This document shows, piece after piece, positions 34,844-43,982 of a DNA stretch of 48,156 bases. The stretch lies in assembly GCA_030431775.1 (NCBI GenBank), contig JAUIHW010000028.1, forward strand, positions 1-48,156, written 5' to 3'. This stretch comes from Gammaproteobacteria bacterium (GTDB taxonomy: Bacteria; Pseudomonadota; Gammaproteobacteria; Pseudomonadales; JAUIET01). Numbering within the stretch: position 1 is the stretch's first letter; each line of letters starts with the position of its first letter. Position numbers and translations under genes: made by a program. A model generated the notes under the pieces. The model did not search any database. It was not told the origin of the DNA and saw nothing but the letters and a program-made list of their open reading frames with translations.

Positions 34844-36524
34844 TCTTTTTTATACTCAATAAGGCCAGAGTGTAGGCATGATCACTGGCCTTACCACCGG
34901 CATCTCCCGGCTGCACCCCGATCAACTCATTACCGTGCAATATTTCATAAGCCGTTCGACCCTGCGCATGCTGACTCTTTGACACTATGCCGTGCATAAG
35001 AACCTGCAGCTTACCCCGGTGGTTATAGTCGTAGCGCTCACGATGTGGCAATTGGTTGACCAGATTAACCCGCTCACCATCCAGCAAAGTTGCTATGGTG
35101 TCGCTGTACTCAGTGTCGTTAAAGTCGCCGGTCAGATAATAATCGCGCTGCAAGGCTTCCAGCTCTGAAAGCCACTCATGTAATAACCTGGCCTGCTGCA
35201 CCCGCACCGCCTGCTTCGGATCGAATCCGGGTTTTTCCGGTGAAAACATGCCCCGCTGGTGGCGCTTGGAGGCCAGATGCACGTTACCGACAGTCAGACG
35301 CGTATCCGGCTTGTGACACAGGCAAAAACTGGCGCAAAGCGGTTTACGAGATTCCTCAAACGCCGGATGCTCAGCAGCCAGTCGATGGACGCTGCCAGGC
35401 ACAATTTGAACCCGATCAGATCGATACAGAAAGCCGTTGCGAATATTACCGCCGGGCTGTCCGCCGTCCGCTCCAAGCTCGGGGTCTATATCGACCCAGG
35501 CATAGCTGGGCCCGCCAATTGCACGCACGTCTTTGGCAAGATGCGCATAGGTCGATTCACCATCAACCACAGTGGTAATTTCTGCGCCATCATTGTCCTG
35601 TATCTCCTGCACTGCAACAATGTCAGGCGCGCCAGCCTGTTTGACAATTGCCTGCGCCAGGGCCAGAAAACGCCCCTCGCCAACATCATCATCAATGTCC
35701 CTGGAAGGGTCATTCACCAGCTCTTTGGATTCAACTTTGACATCCAGATTCAGAGCATTCAGGGTCATGACACTGAATGCGTCATCAACCTGGTTTAGAG
35801 AGCGCAGCCCGGGCTGGATAGCCGGCCCGGGCGCAATCCGCACGGCCTGGTTAACCGCCAATTGCCAGGCTGCCGAACGGTAATTCAGCGCACCGCTTAT
35901 CGATTGTTCAAGCCTGTCGCCAACATTAACGGGAATGCTTTGCGCATAATCAACGATACGGAAACTCGGATACCAACGATCCGGCACCTTGGGATCAAGC
36001 AATACTCCACCGTGCTCGCTACGCACAAATCGCTCGTTCAGATCCGCCGGTGCAACCACATAATCAGCAAACGGGTTGCTCGGCGCGATAAGCACAGCAC
36101 CGGCAGCAATGCCGCACAGCATACCTTCCAGAGCATTGAGATACAGTGCCAGTTGCGCTGGATCTTCCGGCAGGTCGTGGCCATTCAGCCAATGCGGCTC
36201 CAGTGCTGGCCCATGTTTATCCAATACGGACACTTTCTTTGCTTTAATCTCGGTGACCGGCCGGTCGTATTCACTGGCCAGATAGTCCAGCACTTTTCCT
36301 TCAGCTTGAGCAAAGCTGCCCAGCGGCGGTTTATCACGATAACTGAGCACAAACAGCCCACAGGAGGTGTTATGATTAGGGCGCCCAGCAGGGTCCTGAA
36401 TAAAAAAGCCTCGTCGGCTATGGGCGATCACCACCCCCTTGGTACGAACAGTACGCCCTACCAGGGGCGAATAGTAGCCTTCGCCCTGAATTTCGGCGAT
36501 GCGTGCCGTAACCGTTTGGCTCAT
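34836..36524 (-). CDS. Endonuclease/exonuclease/phosphatase-family protein with an N-terminal OB-like part
   Basis: A 562-residue protein. The first 100 residues look like the OB-fold of YhcR-type nucleases (R-G-F-F-I-Q-D-P-A-G). From about residue 250 an EEP domain follows: F-S-V-M-T-L-N-A-L-N-L-D, the metal Glu in V-A-V-Q-E-I-Q-D-N-D (near 305), L-T-G-D-F-N-D-T-E near 460 and the catalytic His in A-S-D-H-A near 545. All these are present, so it should be active. Relatives are usually secreted DNases, but here no signal peptide is visible. The gene begins three bases after the phosphotransferase stop. Confidence 0.88.
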   Translation of the reverse strand: MSQTVTARIAEIQGEGYYSPLVGRTVRTKGVVIAHSRRGFFIQDPAGRPNHNTSCGLFVLSYRDKPPLGSFAQAEGKVLDYLASEYDRPVTEIKAKKVSVLDKHGPALEPHWLNGHDLPEDPAQLALYLNALEGMLCGIAAGAVLIAPSNPFADYVVAPADLNERFVRSEHGGVLLDPKVPDRWYPSFRIVDYAQSIPVNVGDRLEQSISGALNYRSAAWQLAVNQAVRIAPGPAIQPGLRSLNQVDDAFSVMTLNALNLDVKVESKELVNDPSRDIDDDVGEGRFLALAQAIVKQAGAPDIVAVQEIQDNDGAEITTVVDGESTYAHLAKDVRAIGGPSYAWVDIDPELGADGGQPGGNIRNGFLYRSDRVQIVPGSVHRLAAEHPAFEESRKPLCASFCLCHKPDTRLTVGNVHLASKRHQRGMFSPEKPGFDPKQAVRVQQARLLHEWLSELEALQRDYYLTGDFNDTEYSDTIATLLDGERVNLVNQLPHRERYDYNHRGKLQVLMHGIVSKSQHAQGRTAYEILHGNELIGVQPGDAGGKASDHAYTLALLSIKKNG

Positions 36525-36527
36525 GGA

Positions 36528-37628
36528 TCAGGCAGGCCCACTGTTGGGAATTCCGAGCAGCTCGGCGGTGATTTGGGTCACTGTGTTGTCGCTTTCCAGT
36601 ATATCGGTGAACTCCACCGGGATGGTGCCCAGTGCGGCCTGTTGTTGCATGATGCGTATCATAACGCATGCGAACCTCAGCCCGGCAAACACCTGATAAT
36701 AGCGCAGGTGCTGCACCGGTTTGCCCACACACTGCTCGTACCAGGCAACCGTTTCCTCATTGCTCGGAATGCCTTCCGGCCGTTCGCCGACATGCTCGGG
36801 GTTACCGTTGCCGCGTTGCAGACATTCATCGACAAACAGCCACCAGGCAAGATCGGCTTCCGGGTTGCCCAAAGCCACCATCTCCCAATCGAGTACCGCA
36901 CAAACCTCTGTTCCTTTGAACATCATATTACCGAACCGCGCGTCACCCCAGACAATGCCATGCGGCTCGTCGGCCGGCATATTATCCTTCAGCCACTGCA
37001 ATGCATAGTCGGCCACCGGCTGGGCACGCCCACGCGCGGCCCAACTGAGATAAGCCTCGTAGTATTGCAGATGCTGTTCCAGATCGGTTTTGCCGGTCTC
37101 CGGCCAGGCAAGAAAATCCAACCCGGATTCCGCCGGCGTCAGCTGGTGCAATTCCGCCATTTGCCGAATCCCATTACGCCACAGCTTGCCGCGTTCTTCC
37201 GGGCTGAACTCCATGACGAAGCCGCCGCGATGATACGGCGGGTTATCTGATGGCACCTTGCCATCCAGGTAGCGCATAACATAGAAGCTTTCGCCAAGTA
37301 CCGCTTTGTCATATTCTTTCCATAGGCAGTCAGGAACTGGAATGGCGGTATTGTCAGCGAGCGCACGCATCACGTCGAACTGCTGTGGGATGTCATAGAA
37401 CGGGAATACCGGAAAACCCGTCGGCGACACCCTGGCCACCAGCCGTTCCGCATGCCGGGCCCCGGCCTGCTCGTAGCCAATATCCACCAACAGAGTGTCG
37501 TTTGAATAGCCCGAGCCTTCGGGTCGGCTGAGCTCAGTAACAAGCAGATTATCCGCTTCCGGCATCCGCGCCTGCAGCCAGCCGGCTAATGCCCGTTGTT
37601 TTTGTTCTAAGTCATTCTCAGCCGTCAT
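36528..37628 (-). CDS. Phosphotransferase-family protein (APH fold)
   Basis: A 366-residue kinase-like protein of the aminoglycoside-phosphotransferase/choline-kinase fold. The Brenner-type catalytic loop is G-I-V-W-G-D-A-R-F-G-N near residue 226, and the metal-binding D-W-E follows near residue 246 (V-L-D-W-E-M-V-A-L-G-N-P-E-A-D-L). The N-lobe has the GYSNDT loop. Relatives sit next to acyl-CoA dehydrogenases and have unknown small-molecule substrates; antibiotic resistance need not be implied. I chose ATG at 37628 because AGGAG lies six bases upstream. It heads a three-gene operon, divergent from a GST gene. Confidence 0.9.
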   Translation of the reverse strand: MTAENDLEQKQRALAGWLQARMPEADNLLVTELSRPEGSGYSNDTLLVDIGYEQAGARHAERLVARVSPTGFPVFPFYDIPQQFDVMRALADNTAIPVPDCLWKEYDKAVLGESFYVMRYLDGKVPSDNPPYHRGGFVMEFSPEERGKLWRNGIRQMAELHQLTPAESGLDFLAWPETGKTDLEQHLQYYEAYLSWAARGRAQPVADYALQWLKDNMPADEPHGIVWGDARFGNMMFKGTEVCAVLDWEMVALGNPEADLAWWLFVDECLQRGNGNPEHVGERPEGIPSNEETVAWYEQCVGKPVQHLRYYQVFAGLRFACVMIRIMQQQAALGTIPVEFTDILESDNTVTQITAELLGIPNSGPA

Positions 37629-37746
37629 TCCCATCTCCTGACATAAATGCATCACGCAGGTGCGATAATGTACTAACAGCACAGACCGGTCTCCAGTAAA
37701 CTGCATTACCAAACATTCAAACCAGGCCTCTCAGGAGAATATTGCT

Positions 37747-38385
37747 ATGAAAGTGTACGGCATCGATATCAGCAACTATTACAACATCCTTAAACAGATC
37801 GCATTGGAAACAGACGCGGACTTCGAACCAATCGTGGCCAAGCCCGGTGACGGCGGCGAATTTGCTGACATCAGCCCGATGGGGAAAATCCCCGCAGCCC
37901 AAACCGAGCACGGGCCGTTGTGTGAAACTCGGGCCATTGTGCGTTATATGAGCGGCACGGTTGATTCGTCTCTTTTTCCCACCAGTGCCTGGGAGCAGGC
38001 GCGCAGTGATGAGTTGATGAGTATTGTCGACCTGTATGTGGAATCTCAGGCCCGCCGCCACTTGCCTGAGATTTTTTTCAAGGGCGAGCGCGACGAAGCG
38101 GCTTATCAACAGGTGCAACCAGCGGTGGCAAAAGGCATGGCTGCCCTGGGAAGTCGCGCCAAGCTGTCGCCCTATCTGCTGGGCGAGGAGTACTCAGCCG
38201 TGGATATCTATGTATTCCATTGCCTAAACCTGGCCAGGTCACTGATGCAGGCTGCCTACCAGGAAGACATCCTGGATCAGGTGGACGGCCTGGCTGACTG
38301 GTTTGCCACCGTGGAAGGCAAAGACAGTACGCAGAAAATTCTCGCCGATCAACGGGCTGCCATGAAGGCTTTGCTGGGTGGCTGA
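37747..38385 (+). CDS. Glutathione S-transferase family protein
   Basis: A 212-residue GST with the usual two domains. The thioredoxin-like N-domain starts MKVYGIDISNYYNI and includes M-G-K-I-P-A and the E-T-R-A-I stretch that binds the glutathione gamma-glutamyl group. A C-domain of helices follows, with P-Y-L-L-G-E-E-Y-S-A-V-D-I-Y-V near residues 140-155. The conjugation substrate is unknown. AGGAG at 37732-37736 lies about ten bases before the ATG. It diverges from the phosphotransferase operon and converges with an SMR gene two bases from its stop. Confidence 0.92.
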   Translation: MKVYGIDISNYYNILKQIALETDADFEPIVAKPGDGGEFADISPMGKIPAAQTEHGPLCETRAIVRYMSGTVDSSLFPTSAWEQARSDELMSIVDLYVESQARRHLPEIFFKGERDEAAYQQVQPAVAKGMAALGSRAKLSPYLLGEEYSAVDIYVFHCLNLARSLMQAAYQEDILDQVDGLADWFATVEGKDSTQKILADQRAAMKALLGG

Positions 38386-38387
38386 AT

Positions 38388-38717
38388 TTACAGCGAGGCG
38401 GTGTCTGAGTAAAGATTGATAACAACGACACCGGCCAGTATCAGCGCCATGCCGATGAGGGCGGCGGTATCGGGTATTTGTGCGAACAGAAACGCGGCCA
38501 CCACAGTGACCAGCACAATACCCAACCCCGCCCACAGCGCATAGGCAATCCCGACCGTCAGGTACTGCAGCGCCAGTGCCAGAAAGTACAACGACAATGC
38601 GTAGCCCACGACCGCAATGGCGCTGGGCCACCCTTTGCTGAACCCTGCTGATGCATTTAACGCGCTGGTACCGATCACTTCAGTGGCGATTGCGATAATC
38701 AGATACAAGTAACCCAT
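38388..38717 (-). CDS. Small multidrug resistance (SMR) family transporter
   Basis: A 109-residue four-helix inner-membrane protein of the EmrE/SugE class. The essential helix-1 glutamate is E13 (I-A-I-A-T-E-V-I-G-T), and helix 3 carries A-Y-A-L-W-A-G-L-G. It exchanges protons for lipophilic cations or related compounds as a dimer. It is at the end of a minus-strand run, with its start 20 bases downstream of the lipoprotein gene's stop. Confidence 0.93.
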   Translation of the reverse strand: MGYLYLIIAIATEVIGTSALNASAGFSKGWPSAIAVVGYALSLYFLALALQYLTVGIAYALWAGLGIVLVTVVAAFLFAQIPDTAALIGMALILAGVVVINLYSDTASL

Positions 38718-38737
38718 AGTGGTATTCCAGAGGATGC

Positions 38738-39271
38738 TTATTTAGGCGCTGCGCAGCCGGCAAAGGTGATGTCCAGACGGGCATTGGCTGATGAAACATT
38801 ATAATCCAAGGTTTTCGGCTCGAATGGCAAATCGAACTCATGATGTTCCGTGCCAAGCACAATGCGAAGAGTTGACCCCTCGATGACGCGCAACTCAAGC
38901 TCTACGGCAATACCGATGCGTAACCAATCAGTCAGAACCTGCACAAATACCGGCGGACCATCGCCATCAAACACGGTCACTTCTAGCTTGCCCTGCTGTA
39001 GATTGCGGTCGGACGCGACCAAGAAAACCTGTGCACTGGCCTCGTGCTCTGGATCGCTAAGAATCAAACCCGCCAGAGGTAACCAATCACCATCAGACAC
39101 TTCCAGGAGCTGGAGTAGCGCGCACAGTGGTTCGCCAGACCAGGTGGTCAATGCGACCCGCTCAAAGGTGCCATCGGGCGCGGTCAGATTAATGCTGTTG
39201 TGGTAAGGCCTTTGTGCGGCGCAGGCCGCAACCAGGAGAAGCACAGCAAGTATTGGCAAAGTGGTTTTCAT
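38738..39271 (-). CDS. Hypothetical lipoprotein
   Basis: A 177-residue protein with a clear lipoprotein signal: a hydrophobic run then V-A-A-C-A (Cys17). The mature part has no recognised motif. It seems mostly beta-strand, with L-E-L-R-V-I-E-G-S-T-L-R-I-V-L-G-T near residues 125-142, suggesting a beta-sandwich. I do not recognise the family. It lies between a sterol-desaturase-like gene and an SMR transporter, on the same strand as both. Confidence 0.75.
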   Translation of the reverse strand: MKTTLPILAVLLLVAACAAQRPYHNSINLTAPDGTFERVALTTWSGEPLCALLQLLEVSDGDWLPLAGLILSDPEHEASAQVFLVASDRNLQQGKLEVTVFDGDGPPVFVQVLTDWLRIGIAVELELRVIEGSTLRIVLGTEHHEFDLPFEPKTLDYNVSSANARLDITFAGCAAPK

Positions 39272-39307
39272 GCAATGTCGTCGGGCGTCGCAAGCCCGCG
39301 CAGCATA

Positions 39308-40075
39308 TCAGCGATTCGCGTCCGGGGGTAAGCCTATCAGTAGTCGAGTATTACTGTTTTCATAATCCAGCCCAATGGGTTCATCCAGGGGCACGGTATC
39401 CGGGTCAACAAAGGTACCAAACATTCGGTCCCAGATTGTGGTCAAGAAGCCATAATTGCTGTTGGTAAACTTCGGGGCTGCGCTGTGGTGCACAAAGTGA
39501 AAGCGCGGAGTTACCAAAAGCCACTCAATCTGGTGCGAATAGGGCAAGCGGATGTTTGAGTGTTGCCAGTGCTGGTTGGCTATGCCGAGCAATACCACAC
39601 CCATTCCTACGATGCCCCCGGCAGTGGTCGGACACATGAGGTAGGCAGCCGTGTAGGGAAGGATATTCAACAACACGTGAACCGGGGAGCCTCGCAGCCC
39701 AGACATCCACCACAGGTGTTTGGGCGCATGGTGCCAGGCGTGGGTATGCCAAAACCAGCGCGAGTGCAGCAAGCGGTGTGCCCAGTAGTTGATGAAGTCC
39801 GCAAGCACGAAATTGAACGCTACCAGAGGCCAGTAAGGTCCGTTACGGACAACATCATGCCATTGGCTCACGAAATCGATATTGGCAACCCAGGCCGCGA
39901 CAGGGCCACCGATAGTAAGTCCATATAGAACGAAAAACAGTAAGGTCGCCAGAATGCCGATGACATCCCAGCGTATTTCGCGCGGATGTTGTTGTTCGCG
40001 GAATGGAGCCAGCGAAGCAACGAACTGTAGCCCTAAACCAACAACAATATAGGCGGCTAATTTGCCCAGCCCCAT
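39308..40075 (-). CDS. Sterol desaturase / fatty-acid hydroxylase superfamily protein
   Basis: A 255-residue integral-membrane di-iron enzyme. The histidine clusters are in order: H100-x3-H104 (A-H-R-L-L-H), H112-x2-H115-H116 (T-H-A-W-H-H), and a C-terminal H-x2-H-H in F-H-F-V-H-H near residue 210. Several hydrophobic segments around them would place the iron site at the cytoplasmic side of the membrane. The family hydroxylates or desaturates lipids, sterols or carotenoids; the substrate here is unknown. It is read in the same direction as cysK with about 125 bases between. Confidence 0.92.
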   Translation of the reverse strand: MGLGKLAAYIVVGLGLQFVASLAPFREQQHPREIRWDVIGILATLLFFVLYGLTIGGPVAAWVANIDFVSQWHDVVRNGPYWPLVAFNFVLADFINYWAHRLLHSRWFWHTHAWHHAPKHLWWMSGLRGSPVHVLLNILPYTAAYLMCPTTAGGIVGMGVVLLGIANQHWQHSNIRLPYSHQIEWLLVTPRFHFVHHSAAPKFTNSNYGFLTTIWDRMFGTFVDPDTVPLDEPIGLDYENSNTRLLIGLPPDANR

Positions 40076-40201
40076 GCTACCCCCGCAAGCGTTATGGCAA
40101 ACCTTACTATAGCGCAGCGGCAGGAATTAGCAGGTATGATTTGTAAACACTCCTCCAGTGAGCCCAGTGCGCATGCCGAAGAAATCACAGAACTCCCTGC
40201 C

Positions 40202-41206
40202 CTAGCTTGCAATCCATTCTGGATAGGGCAGCTTGCGTTCCCAAAGGTATTCGGCATTGTACAGCTTGCTTCGGTAGCGCTCGCCAGAATCACACAGGAT
40301 GGTGACGATGGTATGCCCCGGCCCAAGTTCCTCGGCAAGCCTGATTGCGCCGGCAATATTGATTCCGGAAGACCCGCCCACACAAATACCTTCATCTTTC
40401 AGCAAGTCGTAGACCAGTGGCAAGGCGGTGTCATCTTCTACCTGATAGGAAAAATCGGGCCTAGTGCCCTCCAGATTACCAGGCACAAAGGAAATTCCGA
40501 TCCCTTCGGCAATAGACTCGCCCTCAGCGACCAGCTCGCCGCTGGTAAAGTAGTTGTGCAGAGCGGAACCGCCGGGGTCGGCCAGGGCAATCTTGATGGC
40601 TGGATTGCGCTCCCGCAGGGCATTCGCCACACCACTGAGGGTGCCGCCGGTACCCACCGCGCAGACAAAGCCGTCGACCTTGCCATCGGTCTGCTCCCAG
40701 ATTTCCGGCCCGGTAGTCTGGTAATGGATTTGTCGATTGGCCAGATTGTCAAACTGGCGCGCCCAGATTGCACCATTAGGCTCATCTTTGGCTCGCCCCT
40801 GGGCAATCCGCTGCGCTGTTTTGATGTAATGCTGAGGGCTGGTATAGGGCACGCAGGGCGCCATCACCAGCTCAGCGCCGAGCATTTCCAGCTGGTCAAT
40901 TTTTTCTTTGCTGGCATTCATAGGCACGACAATCACAGATTGGTAACCCAGAGTATTGGCAACCAGCGTCAAGCCAATACCGGTATTGCCCGCCGTGCCT
41001 TCCAGAATGACTCCACCAGGCTGCAATTCCCCGGCGGCCTCGGCAGCCCGGATAATGCCCAGAGCGGTTCGGTCTTTAACCGACCCTCCCGGGTTCATGA
41101 ATTCGGCTTTGCCGAAAATATCGCATCCGGTCGCTTCGGAAGCTTTGCGCAGATACAGCAACGGTGTATTACCAATCAGGTCGGGCAGCAGGCGTTTAGT
41201 GGTCAT
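40202..41206 (-). CDS. Cysteine synthase (O-acetylserine sulfhydrylase-like)
   Basis: A 334-residue PLP enzyme of fold type II. The PLP lysine is K44 in N-P-G-G-S-V-K-D-R. E-G-T-A-G-N-T-G-I-G-L is the substrate-binding loop, and G-T-G-G-T-L the phosphate loop. It converts O-acetylserine and sulfide to cysteine. It is slightly longer than CysK (about 320), ending in a basic Y-L-W-E-R-K-L-P-Y-P tail, so a cysteine-synthase-A relative (CysK2-like) rather than CysM is suggested. Upstream on the minus strand are TATACT and TACACT hexamers, with no good Shine-Dalgarno. Confidence 0.92.
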   Translation of the reverse strand: MTTKRLLPDLIGNTPLLYLRKASEATGCDIFGKAEFMNPGGSVKDRTALGIIRAAEAAGELQPGGVILEGTAGNTGIGLTLVANTLGYQSVIVVPMNASKEKIDQLEMLGAELVMAPCVPYTSPQHYIKTAQRIAQGRAKDEPNGAIWARQFDNLANRQIHYQTTGPEIWEQTDGKVDGFVCAVGTGGTLSGVANALRERNPAIKIALADPGGSALHNYFTSGELVAEGESIAEGIGISFVPGNLEGTRPDFSYQVEDDTALPLVYDLLKDEGICVGGSSGINIAGAIRLAEELGPGHTIVTILCDSGERYRSKLYNAEYLWERKLPYPEWIAS

Positions 41207-41248
41207 AAGTCCGGGACAGCAGTGTAGGCAGCGCCCAGTATACCGGAA

Positions 41249-42166
41249 TCATGGTTCTTCAGCGGGTGCGAGCTGAACCGCGTCAAACGTCAGTACGCCA
41301 CCCATGGGCATCATAAAAGCTCCGGCCTCTCCACCGCCGCTCTGTCGCTGGAGCATTTCCCGGAAGCGCCTTGCCTGAGTCAAGGCATTCGCCGCAACCG
41401 CGCGAACCGTTTGCTCAGGGTCATTGTCTGCGATGCTTTGCAGGGTGTTCAGAATGTCTTCCTGATCGCCTGACTTGCCATCAGTTTCGCCCGCCACCGC
41501 AAGCAGAGAAGTTTGCAGCCCCTGGACACCAAGGCGGCGCAACTCGGGATCGCCATTTTGCGTGGCGAGGTTCGTGAACTCTTCCGTCAGGCGTACCCTG
41601 CCGGGCGCCATTACCAGTGCTTCCCAGGCGCCGCGCTGCACGTAGCCGTCTGCTGAGGTTTGCGCAATACTGAGAATCGCGTCGGTCGCCGGGCCGATCT
41701 CCTCAGGTCGATTCAACAGGCTTGCCAGCAACAGCCAATCGCGATTCGCCTGCAGGCGTTCCAACTCGGAGAGGCTGTAGTCAACCGCCCGGGTTTGCAA
41801 TTCCTGCAGCCTTTGCCGGGCACGCTCTGGGTCGCTCTGTAAAGCATCGAACTCAAAAGGGTCTATGAATGGACCTGCCAATGCCTGAACATCCGGACCA
41901 GCTCGATTTATGTGCAGCTCTGCCGATTCCAGCTGTTCAATCCGCTGTTCCAATGCCTTGATGTGCGAGACCAGCTGCTGAATACGGTCGTCCTGAGGCG
42001 ACTGCAGCGAAATGGTCTGCAACCCCGTTGCGCTGTCGTTACTTGACGGGCGCTGCTCATGCTCTGAGGATGCCGTTGAATGCGCTTCCAATTGCGACAG
42101 GTAGGCCCATCCAGCCACTGCAAGAGCGACTGCTGAAACGAGCACAGAAGTCGTTTCCATTTTCAT
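41249..42166 (-). CDS. HEAT-repeat-like protein with an N-terminal membrane anchor
   Basis: A 305-residue protein: one transmembrane helix (about 5-24), a short coiled coil (about 50-75, I-Q-Q-L-V-S-H-I-K-A-L-E-Q-R-I-E-Q-L), then alpha-helical repeats resembling HEAT repeats (A-L-V-M-A-P-G-R, L-R-R-L-G-V-Q-G-L-Q-T-S, T-V-R-A-V-A-A-N-A-L). It probably hangs in the periplasm as an assembly platform. I chose the ATG at 42166; one nine codons upstream is possible. It diverges from gspA by 130 bases, so a role in the same secretion assembly is conceivable but not shown. Confidence 0.75.
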   Translation of the reverse strand: MKMETTSVLVSAVALAVAGWAYLSQLEAHSTASSEHEQRPSSNDSATGLQTISLQSPQDDRIQQLVSHIKALEQRIEQLESAELHINRAGPDVQALAGPFIDPFEFDALQSDPERARQRLQELQTRAVDYSLSELERLQANRDWLLLASLLNRPEEIGPATDAILSIAQTSADGYVQRGAWEALVMAPGRVRLTEEFTNLATQNGDPELRRLGVQGLQTSLLAVAGETDGKSGDQEDILNTLQSIADNDPEQTVRAVAANALTQARRFREMLQRQSGGGEAGAFMMPMGGVLTFDAVQLAPAEEP

Positions 42167-42296
42167 ACTAATCACCCACGCCGCCTGCGACACTGAGTTT
42201 GCTGTTTTTAGGCGTCTTACGCAAGCCCGTATGCGCGATGTACACAGGCAGTGAGCCGCAGTAAGATATGCGCCCTAAGCACAGCACCTGCAGGCG

Positions 42297-43982
42297 ATGT
42301 ACCACACCCATTTCGGGCTGAAGGAAGTACCTTTCAGCATCAAGGTAAACCCCGGCTATCTGTTCATGACCGCGCAGCACAAGGACGCGCTGGCGCATTT
42401 GCTGTATGGCGCCAGTGCCGAGGGCGGCTTTGCATTGCTGACCGGCGAGGTCGGCACCGGCAAAACCACTCTGATTCGGGCGCTGCTCAAACAACTTCCG
42501 GACAATATTGATATTGCGCTGGTCATGAATCCGGCGGTTAATGCCGTGGAGCTGCTGGAAACAATCTGTGACGAACTGAAAATCGAATACACCCCAAGTG
42601 AGCAACGCCTGAAGCCGCTCACCGATAAGTTACAGCGCTACCTGCTGGAGCAGTACGCTCAGGGGCGCGGCGCCGTAGTGCTGATTGATGAAGCGCAACA
42701 CCTACAGTTCGAAGCATTGGAGCAGATTCGGCTGCTGACTAACCTGGAAACCGATACCCGCAAGCTGCTTCAAATTATCCTGGTAGGCCAGCCAGAACTG
42801 GATGAAAAGCTCCGCCAGCCGGAGTTACGCCAACTGGCCCAGCGAATCACCGCCCGCTTTCAGCTTGGAGCGCTGGATTACCAGGAAACAGCCGCATACA
42901 TCCAACACCGGCTCCAGGTGGCGGGCTTGCCGCCGCAGCAGAAGCTGTTTCCAGAGGCCACCATTCGCAGGGTCTTTGAAGCCTCTGGCGGTGTGCCGCG
43001 CCTGATCAATGTGCTATGCGACCGCATCCTCTTGGGCAGCTATGCCAAAAATCGACGCAACATTGATGACGAAGTGGTTGAGCAAGCGGTTACGGAAGTA
43101 TTCGGCGCAAGCGAACAGCACGCCAACAATGACATAAGCCAGAAACGCAGTCCCTGGTTGTTAGCGCTTGGGCCCGTCGCATTGCTTGCGTTTGGGCTCT
43201 GGTTTTTTACCGCAAGAGATTTTGAAGATACGGGTTTGCCGTCCAGCCATGAGAGTTCAACTGCAAGCGCCACCGTAGCCAAAGCAAATACAACACCAAG
43301 TGTTAGTGTCGAAGCAAGCGACGAACGCGCTGTTGTAACGACCAACAGTCCTCCATGGTGGGAGACAACATTTCCCAATGATGCCTATGCGCTAAATGCT
43401 CTGATAGAACACCAGGGTATCACCAACACGGTGGTGGACGCTCCCTGCGACGCCATCGTTCTCGCCGGCCTGGCCTGCCACCCGCTCAAGGTCAGAGTGT
43501 GGGAAGATCTTTTTGCACTGAATCGCATCGCCGTCATCCAGCTGCTGACGCCCGCTAAGTATTATGCCTACCTCCCCGTATTGGGCTTGCGTGATGGCGA
43601 GGTTCTAGCGTTGCTCCAGGCAGAAGATGGAGCGGTGGTCCAAGCCCTCAATGTAGGCAATGTGGGCAAGCTGTGGACTGGCGAGGCAACCATTGTTTGG
43701 CAGCCCCCCGATGACTTTCGCCAGGCAGTTGGATTCGGCTCCCGCGGTTCTCTGGTCGCCTGGATTGCCCGGCAGTTTGCAAGCCTGGATGGACAAAGCG
43801 AGGCGCTGGCCGCATCGGTTTACAGCGACCCACTCGCCGAGCGAGTGAAGCTGTTTCAGCGCTCCCACGGGCTGACAGCTGATGGAATTGTGGGGATTAA
43901 CACCATCATCAAGCTCAATGACGCGACGGGACGCACTCCTGCAACAATCCAGCTAAGCCTTTCCAGCGGAGAGCCAGACTGA
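42297..43982 (+). CDS. gspA: GspA/ExeA-family AAA ATPase with peptidoglycan-binding domain
   Basis: A 561-residue inner-membrane protein. The cytoplasmic AAA domain has Walker A GEVGTGKTT (50-58) and Walker B A-V-V-L-I-D-E-A-Q near 126-134. A transmembrane helix follows near 285-304, then a periplasmic part with a C39-like region (about 360-490) and a PG_binding_1 repeat at the C-terminus (L-F-Q-R-S-H-G-L-T-A-D-G-I-V-G). ExeA with ExeB helps the type II secretin pass through peptidoglycan in Aeromonas. The stop overlaps gspB by one base. Confidence 0.94.
   Translation: MYHTHFGLKEVPFSIKVNPGYLFMTAQHKDALAHLLYGASAEGGFALLTGEVGTGKTTLIRALLKQLPDNIDIALVMNPAVNAVELLETICDELKIEYTPSEQRLKPLTDKLQRYLLEQYAQGRGAVVLIDEAQHLQFEALEQIRLLTNLETDTRKLLQIILVGQPELDEKLRQPELRQLAQRITARFQLGALDYQETAAYIQHRLQVAGLPPQQKLFPEATIRRVFEASGGVPRLINVLCDRILLGSYAKNRRNIDDEVVEQAVTEVFGASEQHANNDISQKRSPWLLALGPVALLAFGLWFFTARDFEDTGLPSSHESSTASATVAKANTTPSVSVEASDERAVVTTNSPPWWETTFPNDAYALNALIEHQGITNTVVDAPCDAIVLAGLACHPLKVRVWEDLFALNRIAVIQLLTPAKYYAYLPVLGLRDGEVLALLQAEDGAVVQALNVGNVGKLWTGEATIVWQPPDDFRQAVGFGSRGSLVAWIARQFASLDGQSEALAASVYSDPLAERVKLFQRSHGLTADGIVGINTIIKLNDATGRTPATIQLSLSSGEPD

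Noticed and set aside
35862-37250. Long open frame antisense to the nuclease-like and phosphotransferase genes
   Set aside because: It mirrors two genes with complete catalytic motifs, has no family motifs of its own and arises from the high G+C codon pattern.
36528-37628. Possible aminoglycoside resistance gene
   Set aside because: The fold is shared by many metabolic kinases; the neighbours and sequence resemble the acyl-CoA-associated phosphotransferase group, not resistance enzymes.
40094-41227. Long open frame antisense to cysteine synthase
   Set aside because: It is a shadow of a clearly recognised PLP enzyme, and its translation shows no recognisable domain.
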